Part shown: one piece after another, positions 18,050 through 26,165 of the stretch
Position numbering within the stretch: position 1 is the stretch's first letter
How the letters are laid out: each line of letters begins with the position of its first letter
DNA from: Bowmanella denitrificans
GTDB lineage: Bacteria > Pseudomonadota > Gammaproteobacteria > Enterobacterales > Alteromonadaceae
Direction of reading: 5' to 3'
NCBI RefSeq assembly: GCF_002887595.1
Contig: NZ_PEBU01000001.1
Coordinates: 124,001-188,000, forward strand
Length of the DNA: 64,000 nt
Position numbers and translations under genes: made by a program
The notes under the pieces: generated by a model
Told to the model about the DNA's origin: nothing
Databases searched by the model: none
What the model saw: the letters and a program-made list of their open reading frames with translations, nothing else

Positions 18050-18964
18050 TTAATGTGCAGTCAGCAGGCTGATTAAAATCGCATTCTGGGCGTGCATTCT
18101 GTTTTCTGCTTGCTGAAGCAAAAGTGAACACTCACCATCAATAAGTTCACTGGTAATTTCCAACTCCCGATGGGCAGGCTGGCAATGCATAGCGTAATCC
18201 GCCCCGCACCTGTCCATCAGTTGCCGATTTAACTGGAACGGCTGGAACTTATCTTTAATCTCAGCCAGCGGCGTGGTGTCGCCCATGGACAACCAGGTGT
18301 CGGTATACAGGAACTGACAACCTTTGGCCGCATCCAAATCAGTGCTGGCAACAATCTTAGCGCCGCTTTGCTGCGCCAGACTATGCGCCTGGTCGAGAAT
18401 TTGCCCTTTTACCTCGTGGCCCTTTGGCGTAATCACGCGGATATCCGCTCCCAGTATGGCCCCCATCAGCAACAATGAATTACTGACATTATTGCCATCA
18501 CCAATATAGGCCAGGCGACACTGACTGACATCCCCCAGCACCTCTTGCACGGTCAGAAAATCTGCCAGCGCCTGGCAGGGGTGATACAAGTCACATAGCG
18601 CATTGATGACCGGCACCTTGGCCGCTTCTGCCATTTGCACCAAGGTGTTATGGCTGTATACCCGTGCCACGATCGCGTCGGCCCAGCAGGCCAAATTGGC
18701 CCCCATATCGCGGGCATCCTCACGCCCGGCCAATTTACCGGCCTGACTGTCCAGGTACACCATATGGCCACCCAGTTTATTAATACCTATGTCAAAACTG
18801 ACCCGGGTTCGCAACGAAGGTTTTTCAAACAGTGCCGCAACCGCTTTGCCATCCAGTGCCTTGCGATAGTCGGCTGGACTTTGCTTAGTCTGTTGAGCCA
18901 GCTTCAGCAGGCTCAGTAGTTCTGCTTTGCTCCAATCAGCAAAAGTCAGCAGATCCTTTTTCAT
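18050..18964 (-). CDS. argF: Ornithine carbamoyltransferase
   Basis: Makes citrulline from ornithine and carbamoyl phosphate. It has 304 residues. The carbamoyl-phosphate site is PSLRTR at 49-54, the DLYHPCQ motif is at 125-131 and the ornithine-loop SMG is at 226-228. The usual HCLPAHR reads HCQPAHR at 260-266, a Leu-to-Gln change beside the reactive Cys. The SMG loop and overall length favour ornithine rather than acetylornithine carbamoyltransferase. It lies 32 bases after argB. Confidence 0.95.
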   Translation of the reverse strand: MKKDLLTFADWSKAELLSLLKLAQQTKQSPADYRKALDGKAVAALFEKPSLRTRVSFDIGINKLGGHMVYLDSQAGKLAGREDARDMGANLACWADAIVARVYSHNTLVQMAEAAKVPVINALCDLYHPCQALADFLTVQEVLGDVSQCRLAYIGDGNNVSNSLLLMGAILGADIRVITPKGHEVKGQILDQAHSLAQQSGAKIVASTDLDAAKGCQFLYTDTWLSMGDTTPLAEIKDKFQPFQLNRQLMDRCGADYAMHCQPAHRELEITSELIDGECSLLLQQAENRMHAQNAILISLLTAH

Positions 18965-18996
18965 AGGTACGTCCCCAGTTTCCCCGGATTGGGTGT

Positions 18997-19767
18997 TCAG
19001 TCAGGATAAATACGCGTGCCGGCCGACTGATTGTCGGCCAGCCGCAACAAAGATTCAGGTTGTTTCCAACTGGCGATGGTTACCGGCAGACCAATGTCCT
19101 TGGCGGCGGCCAGTGCCGCTTCCACTTTGACCGTCATACCGTCGCGGATAACGCCAGCATCAATCAGCTCACGGATTTGTGCGGCGCTAAGTTCACTCAG
19201 CAATTGTTTATCGGCATCCAGCACCCCGGCCACATCAGACAACAGCAGCAATTCAGCATGTAGCAATTGCGCCATCACAGTGGCGGCCTGGTCGGCGTTA
19301 ACGTTTAACAGTTGCCCGCTCTGATCGGCGCCAATAGAGCTGATTACCGGCAGGAAGTCCTGACTCAGCAACAACTTCAGTAACATGGCATTGCCCGGCG
19401 TCACCGACCCCACCGCGCCATATTTGGCATCCATGGGGTGGCAATTGACCATGGCACCGTCGGTCAGAGCCAGGCCCACCGGATTCAGTCCACAGGCAAT
19501 GGCCTGGGCCACCAGTTGCTTATTGGCGGTGCCCGCCAGTGCGCCGACGATATAGGGCATCTGCTCAGGAGTAGTGACCCGCAAACCGTCAATTTTGACG
19601 GTTTTCAGATTCAGTGCCTGCATCCACTCTTCAACAATCGGCCCGCCGCCATGCACCAGCAGTACCGGACGACTTTTTTGTAACTGCGCCAGCACATCCA
19701 GTAACGCCTTGGCCGCTCTAGCATCCCCAATAAAGGCACCGCCGACTTTAACAATTAATGGCTTCAT
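18997..19767 (-). CDS. argB: Acetylglutamate kinase
   Basis: Phosphorylates N-acetylglutamate. The chosen start is the ATG at 19767, which overlaps the argC stop (ATGA) and begins MKPLIVKVGGAFIG like other ArgB proteins, giving 256 residues. The amino-acid-kinase motifs are visible: VKVGGA with the N-terminal Lys, LVHGGGPIV near 54-62, and ATVMAQLL with the ADVAGVLD-like region near 180-200. The short length and lack of an N-terminal helix resemble the E. coli type that is not inhibited by arginine, leaving ArgA as the likely control point. Confidence 0.96.
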   Translation of the reverse strand: MKPLIVKVGGAFIGDARAAKALLDVLAQLQKSRPVLLVHGGGPIVEEWMQALNLKTVKIDGLRVTTPEQMPYIVGALAGTANKQLVAQAIACGLNPVGLALTDGAMVNCHPMDAKYGAVGSVTPGNAMLLKLLLSQDFLPVISSIGADQSGQLLNVNADQAATVMAQLLHAELLLLSDVAGVLDADKQLLSELSAAQIRELIDAGVIRDGMTVKVEAALAAAKDIGLPVTIASWKQPESLLRLADNQSAGTRIYPD

Positions 19768-20789
19768 AGGACTTTCTCCGCCAGACCGGCTTCTGGCGCG
19801 AAGCCAAAACGGATATTGGCGCATTGCAGCGCCTGCGCTGCGGCACCTTTGAGCAGGTTGTCGATGGCACTGGTCACCACTAAATGGCCTGACGCTTCAT
19901 CCAGTTTCCAGTGCAGATCGCAATAACAGGTGCCGACCACTTCATCGATTTTTGGCCAGGCGTTGCGTATCCGCACCATAGGATTGCCCTGATAGGCAGA
20001 TTGATAGGCTTCGTCAACCTGACTGGCAGTGACACCGGCTTTTACTTTGACCGTGACGGTGGCCAGAATGCCGCGCTTAACATTACCCAGGTGCGGGGTA
20101 AAGATCACCTGACGCCCCAGTTCGGCGGAAATTTCAGGTTGATGGCGGTGCCCAAGCACACCATAAGCTTGCAGGCTGACCTCACAAAAACTGCTGTTTA
20201 AGGCGGCCTTGCGCCCTGCGCCACTGACGCCGGATACCGCATTAATCACCGGCCATTGTTGTTCATCCAGCAGCCCGGCTACCTGCAAAGGCTTTAACGC
20301 CGTCAGCGACGCGGTGGGATAACAACCCGGAACGGCCACCAGCCTGGCCTTGGCAATCTTGTCTGCATGCCAGTCCGCCAGACCATATACCGCTTCCTGC
20401 AACAATTGCGGTTGTTCATGGGCAAAACCGTAAAAACGGGCAAAGATATCTTTGTCTTTCAGGCGAAATGCACCGGACAAGTCCATAACCACTGCTTTTC
20501 CTGCACTCAGGGTGGCCGCCCATTCGTGACTGGCTTCATGGGGTGTGGCCAGAAACACCAGATCATAATTCTGCGCCAGCTCGCTCAGCTTGTCTTCAGA
20601 CAAGGGCTGCAGCGGCATGTCCAGCAAGCCGCTAAAACGCCCGTAGAGCGCACTCAGATTTTTACCCGCATCCTGACTGCCCTGGGAAACAAACAATGCA
20701 GCAAGTTCAAATCCCGGATGTTTCGCCACTAAGGCGGCCAGCTCGGCTCCGGTGTAACCACTGGCTCCAACAATACAAGTTTTAATCAT
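19764..20789 (-). CDS. argC: N-acetyl-gamma-glutamyl-phosphate reductase
   Basis: NADPH-dependent reduction of acetylglutamyl phosphate. The ATG at 20789 gives MIKTCIVGASGYTGAEL, the standard Rossmann start, and 341 residues. The catalytic Cys is Cys156 in PGCYPTA. The region after it (INAVSGVSGAGRKA and GHRHQPEI) is typical of the type-1 enzyme. It is the first gene of the leftward arginine cluster, facing argE across 228 bases that should hold the shared control region. Confidence 0.96.
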   Translation of the reverse strand: MIKTCIVGASGYTGAELAALVAKHPGFELAALFVSQGSQDAGKNLSALYGRFSGLLDMPLQPLSEDKLSELAQNYDLVFLATPHEASHEWAATLSAGKAVVMDLSGAFRLKDKDIFARFYGFAHEQPQLLQEAVYGLADWHADKIAKARLVAVPGCYPTASLTALKPLQVAGLLDEQQWPVINAVSGVSGAGRKAALNSSFCEVSLQAYGVLGHRHQPEISAELGRQVIFTPHLGNVKRGILATVTVKVKAGVTASQVDEAYQSAYQGNPMVRIRNAWPKIDEVVGTCYCDLHWKLDEASGHLVVTSAIDNLLKGAAAQALQCANIRFGFAPEAGLAEKVL

Positions 20790-21017
20790 GATCAGAATTT
20801 TCAGTGTGTTAAAGACAACAAGTGTAGCAAAACCAAATGACAAGCCCGCGAAAGCGGGACAAAGGCTAATGTCGTCGCCGGGCGAGAATTAAGAAAGAAG
20901 GCTGCAAATTCTGCTGCATTTAGGGTTCTGGATGCACTAAAGTATGAATTGTGAGATACTTTGCCACCAAACACATATTTATTCAACAATTGTGCATATT
21001 TATTTTGTGAATTTATT
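20790..21017. promoter_or_regulatory. argC-argE divergent control region with candidate ARG boxes
   Basis: In enterics the argE/argCBH divergent promoters are repressed by ArgR at tandem ARG boxes. Here the half sites TATGAAT (20943-20949), ATTCA (20981-20985) and TGAAT (21008-21012) lie in an A/T-rich stretch just before argE. None is a full 18-base match and their spacing is not the canonical 21 bases. A GC hairpin (CCCGC-GAAA-GCGGG, 20845-20858) lies in the argC leader without a T run. Confidence 0.4.
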
Positions 21018-22166
21018 ATGAAAATGCCGCCATTTCTGGACGCTTACAAACAAATCATCGCACATCCGACCATCAGTGCATTCGATGAAAAAATCGACCA
21101 AAGCAATTTGCCTTTGTTGCAGATGCTGGGGGCCTGGCTGGAGGATTTCGGCTTCCACATAAGTATTCAACCAGTACCGGACGCCAGGCATAAATTCAAT
21201 CTGCTGGCCAGAATTGGCAGTGGCGAAGGCGGTTTACTGCTGGCCGGGCACTCAGATACTGTGCCTTATGATGAAGGCCGCTGGCAGTTTGATCCCTTTA
21301 AACTGACCGAAAAAGACAACAAACTCTATGGCCTGGGCACCTGTGATATGAAAGGCTTTTTTGCCTTTATTCTGGAGGCCCTGCGCGAGATACCGCTAAA
21401 TAAATTAACCAAGCCCCTGTACATTCTGGCCACCGCCGATGAAGAAACCTCCATGGCCGGTGCACGTTTTTTCGCCCAGCAGCAACTGATCAAGCCGGAT
21501 ATGGCCATTATCGGTGAACCCACCGGCCTTAAACCTATCTGCAAGCACAAGGGCCATATGGCCCATACCCTGGACATCACGGGCAAGGCAGGTCATTCCA
21601 GCGATCCGGATAAAGGGGTTAATGCCATAGAGATCATGTATCAGGCCGTGGGTGAACTGATGAAACTGCGCGACCAACTGGCCGCGCAGTATGTGGATCC
21701 GGCCTTCAGCGTGGCCAAAACCACCATGAACCTGGGGCATATTCATGGTGGTGACGGCGAAAACCGGATTTGTGGCCACTGCCGCCTGAATTTTGATTTG
21801 CGCGCGGTGCCCGGCCTGAGTGATGCAGAAGCTATCAGCCGCATTGATCAGGCCCTGGCACCGATTATGACCGCTTACCCAGGCAGAATCAGCCGGGCAC
21901 TAATGTATGACACGGTGCCGTCTTTTGCCAGCCGTCACGAAACCTCGCTGCTTGACCTGGCCGAACAATTTACCGGCTTTAAAGCCAGCAGCGCCAACTA
22001 CTGCACCGAAGCGCCCTTTATCAGTTCACTGGGCTGCGACACCCTGGTATTGGGGCCAGGCAGCATTGACCAGGCCCATCAACCGGATGAATTTATTGCC
22101 CTGGATTATGTGAATCCGACCATTAATTTATTGCGCCATCTGATTGGCCAAGTCTGTTTGAAATAA
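21018..22166 (+). CDS. argE: Acetylornithine deacetylase
   Basis: Hydrolyses N-acetylornithine to ornithine (linear arginine pathway). The ATG at 21018 gives MKMPPFLDAYKQIIAHPTIS and 382 residues, matching E. coli ArgE. M20 metallopeptidase features: His78 and Asp80 in AGHSDTV, TADEETS with the catalytic Glu pair near residues 152-155, and the dimerisation domain with GHSSDPDKGVNAIE. The presence of argE and absence of argJ indicates acetyl groups are not recycled. It is followed closely by the phosphatase and mgsA genes. Confidence 0.96.
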   Translation: MKMPPFLDAYKQIIAHPTISAFDEKIDQSNLPLLQMLGAWLEDFGFHISIQPVPDARHKFNLLARIGSGEGGLLLAGHSDTVPYDEGRWQFDPFKLTEKDNKLYGLGTCDMKGFFAFILEALREIPLNKLTKPLYILATADEETSMAGARFFAQQQLIKPDMAIIGEPTGLKPICKHKGHMAHTLDITGKAGHSSDPDKGVNAIEIMYQAVGELMKLRDQLAAQYVDPAFSVAKTTMNLGHIHGGDGENRICGHCRLNFDLRAVPGLSDAEAISRIDQALAPIMTAYPGRISRALMYDTVPSFASRHETSLLDLAEQFTGFKASSANYCTEAPFISSLGCDTLVLGPGSIDQAHQPDEFIALDYVNPTINLLRHLIGQVCLK

Positions 22167-22178
22167 CGGAGAGACGTT

Positions 22179-22856
22179 TTGCAGTTACAAGCAGTAATTT
22201 TTGATATGGACGGCCTGCTAATCGATTCTGAGCCCTTGTGGCGTCAGGCCGAACAGGAAGTGTTTGCCACGGTGGGAATACGCCTGACCGAGTCCATGTG
22301 CTTTCAGACTACCGGCCTGAGTACCGAAGAAGTCGTGCAATATTGGTATAACGAATTCAAGCTCGACAGGCAGGATGTCAGTGATGTGGCGCGGCGCCTG
22401 GAAGACAGGGTAATCGAGTTAGTGCAGCGTAAAGGCCAGGCACTGCCCGGTGTTTATACTTTATTGGCACGTTGTAAGGCGCTGGGATTAACCCTGGCAG
22501 TGGCGTCAGGTTCAGTGAGCCGCCTGATAGAGGCGGTATTGGATAAATTGCAACTACGCGACTATATCAGCCTGTATCATTCCGCAGAGCACGAAGTGGC
22601 AGGCAAGCCCAACCCGGCCGTGTATCTGACCACCCTAAACAAGCTGGCCCTGAATGCTTCGCAATGCATGGCCTTTGAAGATTCGGCCCGTGGCGCGCAG
22701 GCCGCTAAAGCTGCGGGGTTGTATACCGTGGCGGTGCCGGAAGCAGGCCACAAAGACCCGCAGAAATTCACCATGGCCGATGTGTTGCTGGATTCACTGG
22801 AACAGGCACTGGAACTGTCTCAGTTTCAATGGCTTAATAATCAGAAAACGGCCTGA
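22179..22856 (+). CDS. hxpB: HAD hexitol/sugar phosphatase, HxpB (YniC)-like
   Basis: A 225-residue HAD hydrolase. Motif I is [13 protein letters not shown] (residues 8-20) with nucleophile Asp9 and acid/base Asp11; an alpha-helical C1 cap follows; motif II is ASGS near 109-112; motif III Lys is in VAGKPNP; motif IV is FEDSARG. This fits E. coli YniC/HxpB, which dephosphorylates 2-deoxyglucose-6-P and hexitol phosphates. The start is TTG at 22179 behind a CGGAGAG site. It lies 12 bases after argE, so it is probably co-transcribed. Confidence 0.85.
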   Translation: MQLQAVIFDMDGLLIDSEPLWRQAEQEVFATVGIRLTESMCFQTTGLSTEEVVQYWYNEFKLDRQDVSDVARRLEDRVIELVQRKGQALPGVYTLLARCKALGLTLAVASGSVSRLIEAVLDKLQLRDYISLYHSAEHEVAGKPNPAVYLTTLNKLALNASQCMAFEDSARGAQAAKAAGLYTVAVPEAGHKDPQKFTMADVLLDSLEQALELSQFQWLNNQKTA

Positions 22857-22885
22857 TAATAATCCACTTTTGGCAGGAACAAGCT

Positions 22886-23299
22886 ATGCAGAAAACCCTG
22901 GCGCTGGTCGCCCATGATCATAAAAAGCCTGACCTTATCGAATGGGCACACAAGCACCGCGATATTCTGGCCAGGCATAACCTGGTCGCCACCGGCACCA
23001 CCGGGGGGCTGTTGTCTGATGCACTGGGGTTGCCGGTACACAGGTTTAAAAGTGGTCCATTAGGCGGTGACCAGCAAATCGGTGCATTAATTGCCGAAGG
23101 CACCCTGGATGCGCTGTTTTTCTTTTGGGACCCGCTTAACCCGGCGCCCCACGATCCGGATGTTAAAGCCTTGCTCAGGCTGTGCAGCGTGTGGAATTTG
23201 CCGGTGGCCTGTAATGAAGCCACCGCAGATTTAATGATCAGTTCGCCGCTGTTTGAGGATGCCAGCCACCAACGCAAAATGCCGGATTACGGTAAGTAA
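22886..23299 (+). CDS. mgsA: Methylglyoxal synthase
   Basis: Converts dihydroxyacetone phosphate to methylglyoxal plus phosphate, the bypass that relieves sugar-phosphate stress. It has 137 residues, short next to the 152 of E. coli, missing the N-terminal extension. Conserved: LVAHDHKK (residues 7-14), ATGTTGGL (35-42) for phosphate binding, the catalytic Asp in GGDQQIG (60-66), [19 protein letters not shown] (81-99) and CNEATAD. It sits next to a sugar phosphatase, so the pair could act together on phosphosugar excess (inference). Confidence 0.95.
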   Translation: MQKTLALVAHDHKKPDLIEWAHKHRDILARHNLVATGTTGGLLSDALGLPVHRFKSGPLGGDQQIGALIAEGTLDALFFFWDPLNPAPHDPDVKALLRLCSVWNLPVACNEATADLMISSPLFEDASHQRKMPDYGK

Positions 23300-23305
23300 A
23301 AGGGT

Positions 23306-23322
23306 TATAAGAAAGTCTTATA
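23306..23322. promoter_or_regulatory. Inverted repeat upstream of peroxiredoxin, OxyR-half-site-like
   Basis: A perfect 7-base inverted repeat, TATAAGA-AAG-TCTTATA. In OxyR terms it reads ATAA-N7-TTAT, close to one ATAG-N7-CTAT element. The second element expected seven bases downstream is poor. It lies between the mgsA stop and the peroxiredoxin gene, so it could be the peroxide operator or an unrelated regulator site. Confidence 0.35.
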
Positions 23323-23403
23323 GCTAGTTGCATTCTTATTAGATGATCTTAGCGGCAAGTTGATAAATACTCAGTGATGTAACTGATCAACCAAGGACCA
23401 ATT

Positions 23404-23877
23404 ATGATTCAAGTGGGTCAATCCCTGCCCCAGGCAGTACTCAGCCTGCGTAAAAACGGCGAAACCAAACAGCTCAGTACCCAGGAGCTGTTTAAGGGCA
23501 AAAAAGTTGTGCTGTTTGCCGTCCCGGGCGCCTTTACGCCAACCTGTTCCAACGCTCACCTGCCCGGCTATATCACCCTGGCCGATAAGCTTAAAGCCAA
23601 AGGAGTGGACAGCATTATCTGCGTGTCTGTCAATGACGCCTTTGTGATGGAAGCCTGGGGTAACAGCCAGAATGCCGAAGCGCTGCTTATGCTGGGTGAC
23701 GGCGATGCCAGTTTTACCATCGCCCTGGGTATGGACAAAGACACCGGTGCCTTTGGTGGGGTGCGCTCAATGCGCTATTCCATGCTGGTCAATGATGGCG
23801 TGATGGAGAAGCTCAACCTGGAAGTGGCTGGCATGTTTGAGGTCAGTGACGCCCAGACCATGCTGGACCTGCTGTAA
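23404..23877 (+). CDS. Peroxiredoxin, Prx5 (AhpE/PrxV-like) type
   Basis: A 157-residue thiol peroxidase. The peroxidatic centre is VPGAFTPTCS with Cys48, in the P-x-x-x-T/S-x-x-C form. The C-terminal half contains FGGVRSMRYSMLVNDG with the conserved catalytic Arg. No C-terminal glutaredoxin domain is present, unlike the Haemophilus-type hybrid, so an external thiol must reduce it. About 80 bases of control region with an inverted repeat precede it. The start is ATG at 23404 (AAGGACCAATT upstream). Confidence 0.92.
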   Translation: MIQVGQSLPQAVLSLRKNGETKQLSTQELFKGKKVVLFAVPGAFTPTCSNAHLPGYITLADKLKAKGVDSIICVSVNDAFVMEAWGNSQNAEALLMLGDGDASFTIALGMDKDTGAFGGVRSMRYSMLVNDGVMEKLNLEVAGMFEVSDAQTMLDLL

Positions 23878-23886
23878 CCAGCAAAA

Positions 23887-23905
23887 GAGGCGCCATTGGC
23901 GCCTC
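23887..23905 (-). terminator. Rho-independent terminator of the DUF3718-type gene
   Basis: GAGGCGCC-ATT-GGCGCCTC is a perfect 8-base stem with a 3-base loop. On the minus strand it is followed by TTTTGC, so it terminates the leftward gene ending at 23916. In the + direction it lacks a T run but may still stop the peroxiredoxin transcript. Confidence 0.7.
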
Positions 23906-23915
23906 GAACTAGATC

Positions 23916-24311
23916 TTAGTTGGCGTTCAGCCTGTCCACCAGGGCAACCCCTGTGGCGGTTTTTAAATGGCCATTGGCTTCAGCCCATTGTTCAATGGTC
24001 TGGCCGTCTTTTTCCGGCTTGCTTAAATCTCCCCTGGACATGGATTTGACCATATATTCGCCGGCATCATCGGAATTGTTCATCATGGCATAGCGGATCA
24101 GGCTCTGATTTTCACAACTGATACCGTCGTAGTAATCCCCCAGCTTAAGATTGTAATCGTCCCTGACTTTTTTCATTTTTTTACGCAGTTCGGATTTGTC
24201 GTTGTTTTTGACAATGGTACAGATGTTCTGCAAGTCGGCGTTTAAATCCGCCCAACCTGGCATGGCAATGCCCAGTGCCAATACTGCTGTAGCAACGATT
24301 CTCTTTTGCAT
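23916..24311 (-). CDS. Secreted small protein, DUF3718-type
   Basis: The ATG at 24311 (residue 11 of the longest frame) gives 131 residues with a clean signal peptide, MQKRIVATAVLALGIAMPGWA, cut before DLNADL. The mature part has two Cys (ICTIVKNNDKSELRKKM and GISCENQSLIRYAMMNN), a spacing and wording that I associate with DUF3718 proteins of Shewanella and Alteromonas. The C-terminal GQTIEQWAEANGHLKTA resembles one ankyrin-like helix pair. Periplasmic; role unknown. Single gene with its own terminator. Confidence 0.8.
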   Translation of the reverse strand: MQKRIVATAVLALGIAMPGWADLNADLQNICTIVKNNDKSELRKKMKKVRDDYNLKLGDYYDGISCENQSLIRYAMMNNSDDAGEYMVKSMSRGDLSKPEKDGQTIEQWAEANGHLKTATGVALVDRLNAN

Positions 24312-24380
24312 AGTTTGTTTCCCGTAAGTGATGATATGCAAGAAAGAGATTAGCGACAGTTACAAAATTTGCCAGAAAAT

Positions 24381-24396
24381 TAGAGCGTGTTGACCT
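24381..24396 (+). repeat. Solo MITE end (TA + GAGCGTGTTGACCT)
   Basis: TAGAGCGTGTTGACCT here is identical to the first 16 bases (including the TA) of the MITE at 30520-30784. The match stops after 14 element bases and no opposite end is found nearby. It is a relic or abortive end, 100 bases upstream of the yhiN-type gene, where its TTGACC could contribute a -35 element. Confidence 0.65.
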
Positions 24397-24493
24397 AGTA
24401 AAAATATTTCACGCGCATGCGATAGGCAGATTCGCTATACTCGCGCGATCTTTGTCTGCCCTGTGGCCGGGCTGAATTAGCGGGAGGATTGGC

Positions 24494-25675
24494 TTGCTGA
24501 AGCTGGATGTTATCGTAATTGGTGCCGGTGCCGCCGGGCTGTTTTGTGCCGCACAAGCAGGTCAACGTGGCCGCTCGGTGCTGGTGCTGGACCACGCCAA
24601 ACGCATCGGTGGTAAAATCCTGATGTCAGGTGGTGGACGCTGTAACTTCACCAATATGTACGCCAGTGCAGAAAATTATCTGTCTGCCAATCCGCATTTT
24701 TGTAAGTCCGCCCTGAGCCGTTATACCCAGTGGGACTTTATCGCCTTAGTCGCCGACTATGGTATTGCCTACCACGAGAAAACCCTGGGCCAGTTGTTCT
24801 GCGACGATTCGGCCAAAGACATTCTGAATTTGCTGCTGCGTGAATGTGATAAAGCCAAGGTACAACTGCGCCATCCGGTCGAGATTCAGCACATAGAAAA
24901 AACCGCTGACGGCTTCACATTGCAAACCAGTCAGGGCCTGTTCGGCTGCGAATCGCTGGTGGTAGCCACCGGCGGCCTGTCTATTCCCAAGCTGGGTGCC
25001 AGCCCCTTCGGTTATAAAGTGGCGGAACAATTCGGCTTAACAGTACTGCCGACCCGCGCCGGTCTGGTGCCTTTTACTTTGCATGAACAGGACAAACAGG
25101 TACTGGCAGAACTTAGCGGTATTGCCCTGGATGCCAGCGCAGCGGTGGACGATACCAGCTTCAGGGAAAATATTTTGTTTACCCATCGCGGCCTATCCGG
25201 CCCGGCGGTGCTGCAAATATCCAGCTTCTGGCTGCCCGGTCAGACGGTCCATTTCAATCTGTCACCACAACATAACCTGCTTGACTGGCTGCAGGCCGAA
25301 CAGACCAGCCATCCGGATGCACAGTTGAGTACCGCGCTGAGTAAGCTTTACCCCAAACGCTTTGTACAAATTGCCTTTGAGTATTTTGCCCTGACCAATA
25401 AGCCCCTGAAACAATACCAGGGTAAACAGCTTGAACAAGTGGCCAGCGCTTTTACCGACTGGGCGCTGAAACCCAATGGCACCGAAGGCTATCGCACCGC
25501 CGAAGTGACCCTCGGCGGCGTAGACACCCATCAGTTGTCATCCAAAACCATGCAGGCCAACAACGTTCCCGGCCTGTATTTTATTGGCGAAGTCATGGAC
25601 GTCACCGGCTGGCTGGGCGGCTATAACTTCCAGTGGGCCTGGAGCAGCGGCTGGGTAGCCGGCCAGGTGGTGTAG
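24494..25675 (+). CDS. HI0933/YhiN-family FAD flavoprotein
   Basis: A 393-residue NAD(P)/FAD-dependent oxidoreductase of the BaiN/RdsA (HI0933) family. An N-terminal FAD Rossmann motif, VIVIGAGAAGLFCAAQAG, is followed by the family signature GGKILMSGGGRCNFTN (near 37-52); the C-terminal FAD loop is IGEVMDVTGWLGGYNFQWAWSSG. The start is TTG at 24494 with GGGAGG nearby. Reported family activities include bile-acid reduction and aminoacetone oxidation; the substrate here is unknown. A second family member lies at 28557-29789. Confidence 0.88.
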   Translation: MLKLDVIVIGAGAAGLFCAAQAGQRGRSVLVLDHAKRIGGKILMSGGGRCNFTNMYASAENYLSANPHFCKSALSRYTQWDFIALVADYGIAYHEKTLGQLFCDDSAKDILNLLLRECDKAKVQLRHPVEIQHIEKTADGFTLQTSQGLFGCESLVVATGGLSIPKLGASPFGYKVAEQFGLTVLPTRAGLVPFTLHEQDKQVLAELSGIALDASAAVDDTSFRENILFTHRGLSGPAVLQISSFWLPGQTVHFNLSPQHNLLDWLQAEQTSHPDAQLSTALSKLYPKRFVQIAFEYFALTNKPLKQYQGKQLEQVASAFTDWALKPNGTEGYRTAEVTLGGVDTHQLSSKTMQANNVPGLYFIGEVMDVTGWLGGYNFQWAWSSGWVAGQVV

Positions 25676-25678
25676 TCG

Positions 25679-26155
25679 CTAACTCACCTCTTTGGCCAAT
25701 TTATCCGCGGCCAGGGCGATGGCTTTGCGAATCCGTACGTAAGTGCCGCAGCGGCAGATATTGGTCATGGCCTGTTCTATTTGCGCTTCGCTGGGATTGG
25801 GATGCTGCTTAAACATAGCGGCGGCGGCCATAATCTGACCGGCCTGACAGTAGCCGCATTGGGGTACATCAATCTCCATCCAGGCTTCCTGCACCGGGTG
25901 TAACTTATCTTCAGATGGTGCCAGGCCCTCAATGGTGAGGATATCTGCGCCCTGAGCCTGTCCCAGGGTGATAGAGCAGGAGCGCATGGCCATGCCGTTA
26001 TAATGCACGGTACAAGCTCCGCACTGGCCAATACCGCAACCAAACTTGGTGCCTTTCAGGCCCTGTTGTTCGCGCAGATACCAGAGTAGCGGCATGTCCT
26101 TGTCACGTTCGGCAACCTCAACGGTCTGCTGATTAAGGGTAAATTGTATGGTCAT
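25679..26155 (-). CDS. iorA: Isoquinoline 1-oxidoreductase-type small [2Fe-2S] subunit
   Basis: The ATG at 26155 gives 158 residues; earlier starts lie inside the large-subunit gene. Two [2Fe-2S] clusters are visible: the plant-type site Cys40, Cys45, Cys48, Cys60, and the helical site Cys100, Cys103, Cys134, Cys136 (QCGYC and ICRCG). This is the electron-transfer subunit of a xanthine-oxidase-family hydroxylase, paired with the upstream large subunit ten bases away. No export signal, so it would be carried by its Tat-exported partner. Confidence 0.9.
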   Translation of the reverse strand: MTIQFTLNQQTVEVAERDKDMPLLWYLREQQGLKGTKFGCGIGQCGACTVHYNGMAMRSCSITLGQAQGADILTIEGLAPSEDKLHPVQEAWMEIDVPQCGYCQAGQIMAAAAMFKQHPNPSEAQIEQAMTNICRCGTYVRIRKAIALAADKLAKEVS

Positions 26156-26165
26156 GATCTGGTCC

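Noticed and set aside
20845-20858. GC-rich hairpin in the argC leader as terminator or attenuator
   Set aside because: There is no T run after it in either direction and no leader peptide rich in Arg codons. Kept only as a note in the control region.
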